In this document: piece after piece, positions 33,903 to 43,177 of the stretch
Numbering within the stretch: position 1 is the first letter of the stretch
Layout of the letters: each line of letters begins with the position of its first letter
Assembly: GCA_002412495.1 (NCBI GenBank)
Contig: DHVE01000067.1
Location: 1 to 52,762 of the forward strand
Length of the DNA: 52,762 nt
Reading direction: 5' to 3'
From: Betaproteobacteria bacterium UBA5216
Lineage (GTDB): Bacteria; Pseudomonadota; Gammaproteobacteria; Burkholderiales; SG8-41
Notes under the pieces: model-generated
What the model saw: the letters and a program-made list of their open reading frames with translations, nothing else
Database searches by the model: none
What the model was told of the DNA's origin: nothing
Program-made: the position numbers and the translations under genes

Positions 33903-34827
33903 GATGTTGCGGGCTCCAGCGCAAAATCCGGTTGTTGATGCCGACAATGATGCGGTCGGTCAGAAAGCCGGCGATGCCGATAATAATCATGCCGGTAATC
34001 ACCAGATCGGTGCGCGACAACGTGCGCCCATCCATGATCACAGAACCCAGCCCCGTCGGCACACCGGTCATCTCGCCCACCACGATCAGTATCCAGGCGA
34101 AACCGTGCGCGAGACGCAAGCCGTTGAATATGCCGGGCATCGCCGCAGGCAATACCACCTGCCGAAACATGCGCGATCCGTCGCAGCCCAGCATGGATGC
34201 CGCCTCGAACAAACGCGGATCCACCGAGCGCACACCGAAGATGGTATTCAGCACAATCGGATAGAAGGCACCGAGGAACACCAGAAACACCGCCGAACGC
34301 GGCCCCAGTCCAAAAAAAATCATCGACAGCGGCAACCAGGCCGTAACGGGGATCGGCCGCAACAGCGACAAGGTTGGATCAAGCATCTGGCGGATGACCC
34401 TGACTTTACCAATCATCAGCCCCAGCGGAATGCCGATGACAATCGCCAGCGCGAAACCGCCATACACGCGCTGCATCGATGCCAACAGATGCGTGAGTAT
34501 GCTGCCACTGAAGGCATCGTCGTGAATGCCGCCGAAACTGAAGTCCCACATCATCACACCAACCTGATAGGGCGTGGGCACGAGCTTGGTGCCTGTCACC
34601 ACAACCAGGTAGTGCCATAGCACCACCAACGCAATCGGAAACGCCGCCGCCAGCAACACAGCCTGCACACGCTCGGGCAACCACGGTTTGCGGCCACCGG
34701 CCCCGGCAAGCAAAACGCTTTCCGTCGAGGTGGCCGTACTGCTGGCGGGCGGGTCAGCCGCGGGCGTTACGTCCGCCGCCCCAGTTAAGCGAGCCGCGGA
34801 GTTCAGTTCGGCCGGAATCGCGGACAT
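33895..34827 (-). CDS. ABC transporter permease, SsuC/TauC type
   Basis: A 310-residue inner-membrane permease of the BPD_transp_1 family with about six membrane segments, starting with AVLLAAAFPIALVVLWHYLV near residue 55. The cytoplasmic EAA-like loop, which contacts the ATPase, reads EAASMLGCDGSRMFRQVVLP. The N-terminal about 50 residues are low-complexity Ala/Ser-rich and variable. It lies 23 bases downstream of the substrate-binding protein gene and overlaps the ATPase gene. Confidence 0.93.
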   Translation of the reverse strand: MSAIPAELNSAARLTGAADVTPAADPPASSTATSTESVLLAGAGGRKPWLPERVQAVLLAAAFPIALVVLWHYLVVVTGTKLVPTPYQVGVMMWDFSFGGIHDDAFSGSILTHLLASMQRVYGGFALAIVIGIPLGLMIGKVRVIRQMLDPTLSLLRPIPVTAWLPLSMIFFGLGPRSAVFLVFLGAFYPIVLNTIFGVRSVDPRLFEAASMLGCDGSRMFRQVVLPAAMPGIFNGLRLAHGFAWILIVVGEMTGVPTGLGSVIMDGRTLSRTDLVITGMIIIGIAGFLTDRIIVGINNRILRWSPQHHG

Positions 34828-34850
34828 GGAAATAAGCTCCAGGGCACCCG

Positions 34851-35837
34851 CTACTTCTGCGCCACGGCCGCGGCGGGCATGAATTTCGTGGTAATGAACT
34901 TGTCGAAATTCGGCAATTCGCGAATCTGTTTTTTCTCTAGCATCAGCGCGCCGTACGCCTTGGCGCGCTTGATGAATTCATCGTCGATCTTCCACGTGAG
35001 CGTCACATTCGGCGCGGCCATTTCGATGGATTTCTGTTGCTGCCCGAGTTTTTGCATGGTCATCTTGACCATTTCGGCGCGGTTGCTCATGGCAAAGTCG
35101 GTTGCCTTGCGATGCATCTCCATCATGATCTTAACCAACTCCGGATTCTTGTCGATCATTTCCTGGCGCGTCGCCCACACCATATTGAGCGAGCCGATCG
35201 GCGTGCTGTACGGATATTCGACGATTTTCCCGACGCCATTGGCCAAACTGATGCCGGGGCCGGGCTCCGCGCCCACGTACGCATCGACATCACCTCGCGC
35301 TAGCGCGGGCGCCATGTCGGAAAACGGCAAACGAATCGATTGAATGTCCTTGATGGTCATGCCCTCGGCTTTCAGGCGTTCGAGTATCACCACTTCCTGC
35401 GTGGAACCCGGCCAGATCGCGACCTTTTTGCCTTTTAAATCCTTGATCGACTTGATATCCGATTTAGCGCCGGCAACCACCGCCATGCCGCCATTGCATT
35501 GCGGCGCAAAAATCACCACGGGTTCGCCGGCGGCCGCGCCGAGCATCGCGGCCGCGAAACCAAAGGTGCCAAAATCCACCGTGCCGGTGACAACCGCATT
35601 CTTGCCGTCGGTCGGGCTTTCAAACGGGATGACTTCGATCTTGTAACCAGGCGGCGCGAACTGCTGATAAAAATGCGGCGTGATCGCGTGTATCAGCTTC
35701 AGCGTGCCAACCTTGATCACTTTTTCCTGCGCCAGCGCGCCGTGTAACGTGGGCAAAGCCAGTGGAGCAAGCAGGGCAAGGGCTGCAGCGGCAATAAACT
35801 GTCTGCGTATGGTGAGTATGGTGAACAGCATGGACAT
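34851..35837 (-). CDS. ABC substrate-binding protein, SsuA/TauA/NMT1-like
   Basis: A 328-residue periplasmic receptor. I place the start at ATG 35837 with AGGAGA upstream, opening a signal peptide (MSMLFTILTIRRQFIAAAAL and on to Ala-Leu-Ala). Features of the NMT1/SsuA-like family are VDFGTFGFAAAMLGAAAGEP, DLKGKKVAIWPGSTQEVVI and LARGDVDAYVGAEPGPG. These receptors bind sulfonates, nitrate, thiamine precursors or small organic anions. Linkage to an allophanate hydrolase and amidase suggests a nitrogenous amide or ureido compound (inference). There is a 192-base gap to the hydrolase gene upstream, with an AT-rich TTTAAAAACA motif inside it, so it may have its own promoter. Confidence 0.92.
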   Translation of the reverse strand: MSMLFTILTIRRQFIAAAALALLAPLALPTLHGALAQEKVIKVGTLKLIHAITPHFYQQFAPPGYKIEVIPFESPTDGKNAVVTGTVDFGTFGFAAAMLGAAAGEPVVIFAPQCNGGMAVVAGAKSDIKSIKDLKGKKVAIWPGSTQEVVILERLKAEGMTIKDIQSIRLPFSDMAPALARGDVDAYVGAEPGPGISLANGVGKIVEYPYSTPIGSLNMVWATRQEMIDKNPELVKIMMEMHRKATDFAMSNRAEMVKMTMQKLGQQQKSIEMAAPNVTLTWKIDDEFIKRAKAYGALMLEKKQIRELPNFDKFITTKFMPAAAVAQK

Positions 35838-36029
35838 GGTGATCTCCTGGTTAATGCGCCGGCCGGGCATGCAACACACTCGTTCCGCGCTTCACCATGA
35901 CTACGCAACCATCATGCCATCCATAATTTGTCGTTTAAAAACAAATATATAGACCACTTTCTCCCCGCAGGGGCGCACCATGGCGGGGCGCTCCATCCTC
36001 AACACGCACCAAACAGGCGCGGCACAGGG

Positions 36030-36869
36030 CTACGCAGCGGCGATCTCCCGCGCCAGCGTACGCACCAACGTGGTCAGCGCGCCATCGGGCTGTGCGAGTT
36101 CCTCAAGAATGGTGAAGTGGTTATGGCCGCGCAGACACGCGAGCTGCCCCGGCAACTTAGCTTGCTCGCGCGCAGCGGCGTAGGCCACGGATTGACGCTG
36201 CAACTCGGGCAGTTCATCCGTGCCGCACACCAGCATCAGTGGCGCGGACCGCACGGGCAGATTCAACAAGGGACTCAAGCGCCGCGCCGCATCCGCGTCC
36301 AGCCGCAGCTTGGCATTGAGGTAACTCAGCCGTACCGGCTCCAGATCAAAAATACCGCTGATCGCCAGCCCCCCTTTTACCTCGGGCTCATTCAACATCA
36401 TTGCGGTCAGATGCCCGCCCGCCGACCAGCCGGACACGATGATGCGTGAAGGGTCGCCACCGAACTGCGCGGCGTGTTGCGCGATCCAGCGCACGGCAGC
36501 GCGCACTTCATCGACAATGCCGTCGAGCGTGATCGCGGGCGCCAGCGTGTAACCCGGCAGTGCCACGTGAATGCCATGCGCGAGCGGTCCTGCCGCCAGA
36601 AAGCTGAAGGTTTCGCGAGCGCGCATTTGCCAATAGCCGCCGTGAATAAAAATCAACACGGGGCCCGGTTTATCAGCCGCAAAATAATCGATTCGGTTGC
36701 GTTCGGCGGGACCATAACTCAGGCCGAGATGTTGCGGCATGGCAGCACGCTGGCGTGCGCTGCGTGCGTCAAAATCCGCCAGCAGCGCGGCGCTGTTCGC
36801 CACCGCCGCCGTATTGTCGTACGCGGCATCGAGCGCGGCGCGATCCATGCCGCGATAGAGGATGCTCAC
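36030..36869 (-). CDS. Alpha/beta hydrolase, kynurenine-formamidase-like
   Basis: A 279-residue serine hydrolase. The oxyanion motif HGGYW (in IFIHGGYWQM), the nucleophile elbow GWSAGGH, and the late Asp (CGTDELPE) and His (GHNHFT) complete a catalytic triad. HGG-x-W is the hallmark of arylformamidase/esterase relatives that cleave formamides or similar amides. I choose GTG 36869 because it overlaps the upstream TGA stop as GTGA, implying coupling; ATG 36848 is an alternative and would lose only seven residues. In context it likely hydrolyses a side amide or ester of the imported compound. Confidence 0.88.
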   Translation of the reverse strand: MSILYRGMDRAALDAAYDNTAAVANSAALLADFDARSARQRAAMPQHLGLSYGPAERNRIDYFAADKPGPVLIFIHGGYWQMRARETFSFLAAGPLAHGIHVALPGYTLAPAITLDGIVDEVRAAVRWIAQHAAQFGGDPSRIIVSGWSAGGHLTAMMLNEPEVKGGLAISGIFDLEPVRLSYLNAKLRLDADAARRLSPLLNLPVRSAPLMLVCGTDELPELQRQSVAYAAAREQAKLPGQLACLRGHNHFTILEELAQPDGALTTLVRTLAREIAAA

Positions 36870-38683
36870 GGATGCGCTGCCTGTTGGGCAAGATACGAAC
36901 GCCAGCCGCCGAAAGACGAAATATCCCGCGCATCCGATACCGCACAGGATTCGCACACAAAGCCCTTGACCGTGCGCCCGTCGGCCAGCATCAACGTGCC
37001 GATGGCGAGCGGCGGCGGCACTTCGCCCACGAACGAGCCGAACGCGGCGGCGGACAACGCCCACAGCTCGACGGCGATGGATGCGCCCCCTTCCGCCACG
37101 CGCACCAGCCCCGGCTTTGGCGGCACGCTACCCGGCAGCGCATACAGCCGATAACATGGCGCGGTGTGCGCGGCTTGCAGCAGGCGCGCGCCGCGCGAAG
37201 TCAGTTGATGATTCAGCGGCAGCCCCGACAGATGCGCGCCCACCACGGCGACGACCATTTCGTTGTCCGCCGGCGCTTCCTGCAATGGCGCGGATGGCGG
37301 CAATTCAAATCGCGTCGCCCCCATGCGCACACCGCTGGCGCGATGAAACCGGGCGCCGATGGCGGACAGGGCATGATCGTCATGGGCCTGTCCAATCAGC
37401 GTCACCCCGGCAGGCAAGCCATCCGCGCGAAATGCGCCCGGCACCGCCAGCGCGCACAAGTCGATCAGATTAACGAAGTTGGTGTAGTAGCCGAGGTGTG
37501 TGTTGCGCTCGACGGGCGCTTCGGCAATCTGCGCGTGGGTGTAAATCGTGCCGCTGGTCGGCACCGCCAGCACATCCATATTTTGCCATTCGATGTCGCA
37601 ACGGCGTTTCAGTTCACGCAAGCGGTACAACGCCTCAAACGTATCGACCGCATTCCACCGGGTCGCGGACTCGATCACCTTGCGCGTGACCGGATGAATT
37701 TCGTCCGGGTGTTGCGCCAGAAAATCCTTGATCGCCGCGTAACGTTCGGCGACCCACGGACCGTCGTACAGCAGCCGCGCCACTTCAGCGAACGGTTGAA
37801 AATCGATCTCCACGAGTTCTGCGCCCGTGGCACGCAGCGTCGATAATGAACTCTCGAATGCCGCGAGCGCCAAGCCGTCACCAAAAAATTCGCGTTGCGC
37901 CTTGCCGGGTATGCCGCAGCGAAAAGCCGCTGTTGAGAATACGCGGGCGCGTTCAAAATCGGCGCGTGCGTAGATATCACCAGCATCGAATCCCCGCATC
38001 GCGTCAAACAATCGCGTTGCATCCTCGCAGGTGAGCGCAAACACCGATACGCAATCCAGCGAGCGGCACGCCGGCACCACGCCGCGCGTGCTCACCACGC
38101 CGGGCGTGGGTTTCAGGCCGACAATGTTATTGAACCCGGCGGGCACTCGCCCCGAACCGGCCGTATCCGTGCCCAGCGCAAAACTCACCAAACCCGCCGC
38201 CACTGCAACCGCCGAACCCGAGCTCGAACCGCCAGAGATGTAATGCGCATCAAAGGCATTACGGCACGCGCCGTAGGGCGAGCGCGTGCCCACCAGCCCG
38301 GTGGCAAACTGGTCGAGATTGGTCTTGCCGATAAGCAACGCGCCAGCGTCCAGCAACCGTTGTACCGCATGGGCGGTTGCCTCCGCAACATACGCATAGG
38401 CGGGACAGGCTGCGGTGGTGGGACAACCCTTCACATCGATATTGTCTTTTACCGCGAATGGAATACCGTAGAGCGGAAGCGAAACGCCAGCGTTACGACG
38501 CGACTCCAGCTGGTTCGCCTGCCGGGCCACAGCGTCCAGTGGCAACAGGTGTATCCAGATGGGATTGTCCGCGAGCCCGGAAATCGCGTCATGGATATCA
38601 CGCGCCACGGCACCGGGCGTCAACGTTCCGTTCGCGTAGGCAGTGGCGAGCGTGTTTAAATCAAGACTATAGGGCAGTGACAT
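36866..38683 (-). CDS. atzF: Allophanate hydrolase
   Basis: A 605-residue two-domain enzyme that cleaves allophanate to ammonia and CO2. The amidase-signature domain (about residues 1-440) has the catalytic Lys in FAVKDNIDV, the Ser-rich SGGSSSGSAVAVAAG and the nucleophile Ser region GTDTAGSGRVPAGF. The C-terminal domain (about 460-605, with VVGAHLSGLPLN and MLADGRTVKGFVCE) is the allophanate hydrolase-specific domain, and the total length is that of AtzF. No urea carboxylase is adjacent, so it would serve a pathway other than the usual urea amidolyase, such as biuret- or cyanurate-like breakdown (inference). It is followed by an overlapping hydrolase gene. Confidence 0.92.
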   Translation of the reverse strand: MSLPYSLDLNTLATAYANGTLTPGAVARDIHDAISGLADNPIWIHLLPLDAVARQANQLESRRNAGVSLPLYGIPFAVKDNIDVKGCPTTAACPAYAYVAEATAHAVQRLLDAGALLIGKTNLDQFATGLVGTRSPYGACRNAFDAHYISGGSSSGSAVAVAAGLVSFALGTDTAGSGRVPAGFNNIVGLKPTPGVVSTRGVVPACRSLDCVSVFALTCEDATRLFDAMRGFDAGDIYARADFERARVFSTAAFRCGIPGKAQREFFGDGLALAAFESSLSTLRATGAELVEIDFQPFAEVARLLYDGPWVAERYAAIKDFLAQHPDEIHPVTRKVIESATRWNAVDTFEALYRLRELKRRCDIEWQNMDVLAVPTSGTIYTHAQIAEAPVERNTHLGYYTNFVNLIDLCALAVPGAFRADGLPAGVTLIGQAHDDHALSAIGARFHRASGVRMGATRFELPPSAPLQEAPADNEMVVAVVGAHLSGLPLNHQLTSRGARLLQAAHTAPCYRLYALPGSVPPKPGLVRVAEGGASIAVELWALSAAAFGSFVGEVPPPLAIGTLMLADGRTVKGFVCESCAVSDARDISSFGGWRSYLAQQAAHP

Positions 38684-38777
38684 CGAAGGCAGACCTTATT
38701 CAATGCTTGGATTCCGCGATCCAAAGCAACATGCATGCCATTGCCTGAAAATCAGCGCCTGTGCTCAGCCCGTATGC

Positions 38778-40070
38778 TCAGCCCATGTAATTCGTCATCA
38801 CCCATCGCGCCGCTTCAAACAACAGCCGGTCGTTGTTGCGCGCGGCCATCAACTGCGCGCCCACTGGCAGGCCGTTCGGCCCGGTGAAGAGTGGCAGGGT
38901 CATGCACGGCACATGCGTGCTGGTGCCGATCAAACAATGCGAGGCGTTGCCGGTGGCGTTCAGGCCCACCGGTGCCTCGCCCGAGGCGGCGGGCACCAGC
39001 AGCACGTCGTAATCTTTCATCACGTCGTGCATCATCCGGCGCAGGCGCGCCAGCGTGCTGCGCGCCTCGCGGTATTTGTCGAAGCCGCACGCGAGTCCGT
39101 CTTTCAAACGGTTGTTGCGCAACGTCTCGCTGATCATCTCGTAATGATGATCGATCTCCCACGCGCGGTTGCGCGCGAACTCGAAGCTCGTCACCCAGCG
39201 GTGCGCGTCTTCGATTTGGCTGAAGGCGTCGGGCAATGTGACATCGCTGACTTTTGCGCCGGCCTTGGCGAGTTTCGCCGCGCAATCTTCAAGGGACTTC
39301 TGCGTGGTGGCTTCGCATTGACTCCAGTACGGTGTGCGGCAGAAACCAATGCGCGGCGGTTGCATGATCTGCGCGGCCAGCGGTTGTGGCGTCATGCCGA
39401 TCGCCACGTCGCGATACAACGCGATGTCTTCCACCGAACGCGCGATCAGGCCCACGGTATCCACCGAGCCCGAGGCTTCCATCACGCCGTGGCAACGAAT
39501 GTCGCCCCACGTCGGCCGGTAACCGACGCAGCCGCAAAACGCCGCCGGGCGAATGGTGGAACCAGTCGTCTGTGTGCCCACCGCCAGCGGCACCATGCTG
39601 TCCCCCACCGCAGCCGCCGAGCCGCTGGAAGATCCACCAGGCGTGCGCGCGTGATCCATCGGGTGATGCGTTTTGCCAGGATGACGATTGGCGAATTCCG
39701 TGGTCACCGTCTTGCCCATAATGATGCCACCCGCGCGCCGCGTCAGCGCCACCAGCGCGGCGTCGATGCGCGGGCGATGCCCCTTGTGTATCGGCGTGCC
39801 GTACTCGGTGGGCATATCGCAGGTGTCGATGATGTCCTTGATCCCCACCGGCACACCCTGCAACGGCCCCACCTTGCCGCTCGCATCCAACGCGCGCGCT
39901 TGTTTGATGACAAGCTCGGGATCGAGAAACTGCCACGCTTCGACCTGCGGTTCGCGTGCGGCAATATGATCAAGGCACGCGTGCGCAACGGCTTCGGCAG
40001 TGGTTTGCTTTGCCGTAATGGCGGCAACGATCTCGCTGGCGGTGAGTTGGTTGAGTGGTTTCATCAGCAT
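38778..40070 (-). CDS. Amidase-signature family hydrolase
   Basis: A 430-residue amidase (PF01425) with the Ser-Ser-Lys triad: Lys in GVPVGIKDIIDT, the glycine/serine motif TPGGSSSGSAAAVGDS, and the nucleophile Ser in TQTTGSTIRPAAFCG. I place the start at ATG 40070 behind GAGG; a TTG twelve bases upstream is less likely. It resembles AtzE/biuret-hydrolase and other short amidases by size and by its place upstream of allophanate hydrolase, but I cannot assign the substrate. There is a 94-base gap to the next gene, and it lies 41 bases downstream of the flavin-reductase-like gene. Confidence 0.92.
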   Translation of the reverse strand: MLMKPLNQLTASEIVAAITAKQTTAEAVAHACLDHIAAREPQVEAWQFLDPELVIKQARALDASGKVGPLQGVPVGIKDIIDTCDMPTEYGTPIHKGHRPRIDAALVALTRRAGGIIMGKTVTTEFANRHPGKTHHPMDHARTPGGSSSGSAAAVGDSMVPLAVGTQTTGSTIRPAAFCGCVGYRPTWGDIRCHGVMEASGSVDTVGLIARSVEDIALYRDVAIGMTPQPLAAQIMQPPRIGFCRTPYWSQCEATTQKSLEDCAAKLAKAGAKVSDVTLPDAFSQIEDAHRWVTSFEFARNRAWEIDHHYEMISETLRNNRLKDGLACGFDKYREARSTLARLRRMMHDVMKDYDVLLVPAASGEAPVGLNATGNASHCLIGTSTHVPCMTLPLFTGPNGLPVGAQLMAARNNDRLLFEAARWVMTNYMG

Positions 40071-40111
40071 GGCACACCTCAAGAATAATTGTTCAAAAAC
40101 AATTACTTACA

Positions 40112-40738
40112 TTAATTCTCTTGCCGCCCTTCTCCACCCGGCAACCGCGGCATTTCAAAACGATCCGTGATGCGCGTGTAGCCTGCTTTGCCCGCGAGCC
40201 TTCCGATGGGATCGACCGCGCCGACATCGACGTGAAATTTGTCGTTGATAGTGCCGTCACGAAAATGAAAGTACACCACTTCGCCGATCACCACGTGATA
40301 CGGGCGCGGGCCGACTTCGACGCGTTGCATCAGGCGGCACTCCATCGCAATTGGTGCTTCGAGGATGCGCGGCGCTTTCACCTTGCGCGAGGGCGCGGTG
40401 GTGAAGCCGGCTTTTTCCATTTCGTTGACGCCGCGTGCATAGGCCACCGCGCACACGTTCATTTTGTCGCGCATGTCATGGCTGACAATATGCACCACGA
40501 AGTCACCGGTTTCCATAATATTTTCCACGGTGTCCTTCGCCCCCGCATCGCCGCCGCCCGCCGAAAACATCAGCATCGGCGGTGGCGCGCCGAGCGCGTT
40601 GAAAAAGCTGAACGGCGCGGCGTTGTGGCCGTTGCGGCCAGTGGTGGACACCAACGCAATCGGGCGCGGCGTGATCGAGCCAACCATCAGTTTGTATTGG
40701 TCGATGGAACTCAGGGTTGAAACGTCGAATTCGGGCAT
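40112..40738 (-). CDS. Flavin reductase-like (DIM6/NTAB) FMN-binding protein
   Basis: A 208-residue protein of the flavin reductase-like family (PF01613). Typical sequence: ITPRPIALVSTTGRNGHNAAPFSFFN split as ITPRPIALVSTTG then NAAPFSFFNALGAPPPML, and later DTVENIMETGDFVVHIV. Members bind FMN and often work as the reductase partner of a monooxygenase, but no monooxygenase gene is adjacent here. I choose ATG 40738 with AGAAGGAAG upstream; an earlier in-frame codon at 40780 is unsupported. It is the first gene of the amide operon. Its role may be in a redox step before amide hydrolysis (inference). Confidence 0.88.
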   Translation of the reverse strand: MPEFDVSTLSSIDQYKLMVGSITPRPIALVSTTGRNGHNAAPFSFFNALGAPPPMLMFSAGGGDAGAKDTVENIMETGDFVVHIVSHDMRDKMNVCAVAYARGVNEMEKAGFTTAPSRKVKAPRILEAPIAMECRLMQRVEVGPRPYHVVIGEVVYFHFRDGTINDKFHVDVGAVDPIGRLAGKAGYTRITDRFEMPRLPGGEGRQEN

Positions 40739-40787
40739 GAACTTCCTTCTGAATGTTACGTTACCAATGTATATCGCCAACTACGCC

Positions 40788-40869
40788 TGTCGTTCCCGCG
40801 CAGGCGGGAACGCATAACAGAGTGCCCCTGGCAACGGCCTGTGGTTTCTTGTCTGCGCGGGAATGACGG
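40788..40869. repeat. Paired REP/BIME-like palindrome, copy 4
   Basis: GTCGTTCCCGCGCAGGCGGG and a facing CTGCGCGGGAATGACGGG unit surround a spacer with ATAACAGAGTGCCCCTGG, a diverged form of the spacer in the 24520 copy. It lies between two minus-strand genes. Confidence 0.75.
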
Positions 40870-40888
40870 GCCGTTGGGGCGTCTCGCT

Positions 40889-41797
40889 TCATCCGCGATA
40901 GATCGGCTCGGGCGTCGTAAAAAACGCGTGCAGGATGTGATACACCGCCATGTAGTTGATCTGCTGAAAGCTGGCGTGCGAAATGCCCGACATCACGGCG
41001 AACTGTTTGTCCGGATTTGGCAGCCGTTTGAAAAATTCGATCAAGTCATCAAAGCCCGCGATGCCGTCGAACTGGCCGCGCATGATGATGGTGGCCGCCT
41101 TGATCTTGGCCGGATCGCACACCGGCAGCCGCGAGCACATATCGACGTAGGTGCCGGTGGGCACGGAATCGTCCAGCGCCACTACCTGCTCGGCAAACGC
41201 CTGCACCACCTTGTCTTCGGCACACCCCGGATGATCGCGGCTAAAAATGGAATGGATAAACGGGATATCCATCGGCCGGCGATTGATTTTCAGGAATTCC
41301 GGCAATTTCTTTTTGCGCTCGGCCAGCGTGGGGCTGCCCTCGCCCGTCCATACAAAGGCGTCCAGCGCGAGACGCGACACGCGCTCGGGACAACGCTCCG
41401 CAAAACACGCCGCGCGCAACGCGCCGGATGAAATGCCGTAGACCAGGAACGATTTGATGCCGCGCGTTTTGGCGATATAGTCGGTGGCGGCCACCAGATC
41501 ATCCACGCCGTTGGCGATGTCGCAATTGATGTCGCGCTTTTTGTCGGAACGGCCATAGCCTTCCATATCGACGCACCAGGTATCGAAGCCCTGCTCGACA
41601 AAATAATCCATTGCCGACGAATGCGGGCGGCCCGGCACTTTCAGGTCAAACGTCGGCTGCGCGGCCATCGACGAACCGTGCACGAACAAAATCGCGGGCT
41701 TCACGCCGGGCGTGCCGGAAAATTTCTCGAATAGAAACAGATTAACGTCGCCTTTTTGGGTCCAGTGATCGTTGGCGGTGATGGTGATGGCGGCCAT
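40889..41797 (-). CDS. Alpha/beta hydrolase
   Basis: A 302-residue serine hydrolase of the alpha/beta fold. The oxyanion segment FVHGSSM, the nucleophile elbow YGISSGA, the acid in RGQFDGIAG and the His in GISHASF make a plausible triad. It is cytoplasmic, without a signal peptide. I choose ATG 41797 with GGGAG upstream. The family covers C-C bond hydrolases, esterases and dehalogenase-like enzymes, and the substrate cannot be assigned. It is separated from the amide operon by a REP pair and diverges from the acyl-CoA dehydrogenase gene. Confidence 0.88.
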   Translation of the reverse strand: MAAITITANDHWTQKGDVNLFLFEKFSGTPGVKPAILFVHGSSMAAQPTFDLKVPGRPHSSAMDYFVEQGFDTWCVDMEGYGRSDKKRDINCDIANGVDDLVAATDYIAKTRGIKSFLVYGISSGALRAACFAERCPERVSRLALDAFVWTGEGSPTLAERKKKLPEFLKINRRPMDIPFIHSIFSRDHPGCAEDKVVQAFAEQVVALDDSVPTGTYVDMCSRLPVCDPAKIKAATIIMRGQFDGIAGFDDLIEFFKRLPNPDKQFAVMSGISHASFQQINYMAVYHILHAFFTTPEPIYRG

Positions 41798-41976
41798 GGG
41801 AAAACTCCCGGTGTGTAGATAAAGAAGGGGTGCCAAGTCTAGGCGAGCACCTGCCGAGCGTCAAACGGTGGACTGAAAATGGCTCGCAATTTGGCTGGCC
41901 ATTGCGTCGCGCCTATAATTCACCGCCTTCACACGTCATTCAGTTATCCAGTCAAAACGCAACGGGGAGCATTACC

Positions 41977-43143
41977 ATGGACTTCAGCATCACCGATGAA
42001 CAACGCGCCTTTGTCGACACGGTGCGCCGCGTGTGTCAAAAAGAATTCATGCCGCGCGCGATCAAGTATCTCGACGGCACGTGGCCGGCCGAGAACATGA
42101 AACGGCTGGGCGAAATCGGCGTGCTCGGCATGTCGATCCCCGAGGAATACGGCGGCTCGGGCATGGGCACGCTTGATTGCGTGCTGGTGCTCGAGGAAAT
42201 CGGCAAGGTGTGTTACCCCACCGCGATGGGCGCGTTGGGTGAAGTGGGCACGCAATCGCGCATCATCGGCGCCTTCGCACCGGAAGCGATCAAGAAGCAG
42301 ATTCTGCCGCGCGTGGCGAGCGGTGAGGCGATGCTGGCAATTTGCATGACCGAGCCCGACGCCGGTACCGATGTGCCGAACTACCGCACCAACTGCGAAA
42401 TCAAGGGCGGTAAAATCATCCTCAACGGTGCCAAAACGCTGATCAGCCGCGCGGACATCGCGGAAATGTTCGTGGTGTTCACGCGTGTAAACAGTGTCGC
42501 GGGCGCGGAAGGCATCGGCTGCGTGCTGGTACCGGGCGGCATTCAGGGACTTTCACACAACGCGACGTATCACACCATGGGCGGCGAGTTTCTGTCGGAC
42601 GTGCGTTTTGACAACATCGAATTGCCGCTGGAAAACCTGATCATCAAAGACAACGGGATGAAGCGTCTGCTGTCGGCGTTTAACGTGCAGCGCTGCCTGA
42701 ACCCGGCGATTTGTCTCGGCATTGCCGAAGGCGCGCTCGAAGAATCGATCAAGTACATGCGCGACCGCAAGGCGTTCGGCCGCGCCATCGGCCAGTTTCA
42801 GGGCATGCGCTGGAAAGCCGCCGACATGATGATCCAGATCGAAGCCGGCCGCGGATTGCTGTATCGCGCGGCGGTGTCGGGCAAACAGTTTCCAGACCCC
42901 ACGCTCGCGGCCATGGCAAAAATTTATTGCAACGAAATGTCGATCCGCGTCACCTCCGAGGCCGTGCAGGTACACGGCGGCTACGGCTTCACCGATGAGT
43001 TTCCGGTGTCGCGCTTTTTCAGGGGCACGCGCTACGGCAGTCTGGGCGGCGGCACCACTGAAACGCTGCGCAACCTGGTGAGCCGCAAACTGGTCGATCA
43101 AATGGATTTGGCGAGTGGCGTGGCCGGCTTAGGTTATTTCTAA
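41977..43143 (+). CDS. Acyl-CoA dehydrogenase family protein
   Basis: A 388-residue FAD enzyme of the acyl-CoA dehydrogenase family. Domain order is normal: N-terminal helices (DEQRAFVDTVRRVC), middle sheet with CMTEPDAGTDVPN, and C-terminal helices with YMRDRKAFGRAIGQFQ and VHGGYGFTDEFPVSRFFRG. The catalytic Glu of the usual Tyr-Glu-Gly-Thr site appears replaced; the segment reads SLGGGTTETLRN. The alternative Glu place used by isovaleryl-type enzymes reads NVQRCLN. The chemistry may therefore differ from simple alpha,beta-dehydrogenation. GGGGAG supports ATG 41977. An enoyl-CoA hydratase gene follows 34 bases on. Confidence 0.9.
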   Translation: MDFSITDEQRAFVDTVRRVCQKEFMPRAIKYLDGTWPAENMKRLGEIGVLGMSIPEEYGGSGMGTLDCVLVLEEIGKVCYPTAMGALGEVGTQSRIIGAFAPEAIKKQILPRVASGEAMLAICMTEPDAGTDVPNYRTNCEIKGGKIILNGAKTLISRADIAEMFVVFTRVNSVAGAEGIGCVLVPGGIQGLSHNATYHTMGGEFLSDVRFDNIELPLENLIIKDNGMKRLLSAFNVQRCLNPAICLGIAEGALEESIKYMRDRKAFGRAIGQFQGMRWKAADMMIQIEAGRGLLYRAAVSGKQFPDPTLAAMAKIYCNEMSIRVTSEAVQVHGGYGFTDEFPVSRFFRGTRYGSLGGGTTETLRNLVSRKLVDQMDLASGVAGLGYF

Positions 43144-43177
43144 ATTCCCATTTAAAAACAAATCCTTATATAGATTC

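Noticed and set aside
38703..40088. A 461-codon plus-strand frame covering the amidase gene
   Set aside because: It is wholly antisense to a gene with an intact amidase active site. Its His/Arg-rich composition is what GC-rich antisense frames look like.
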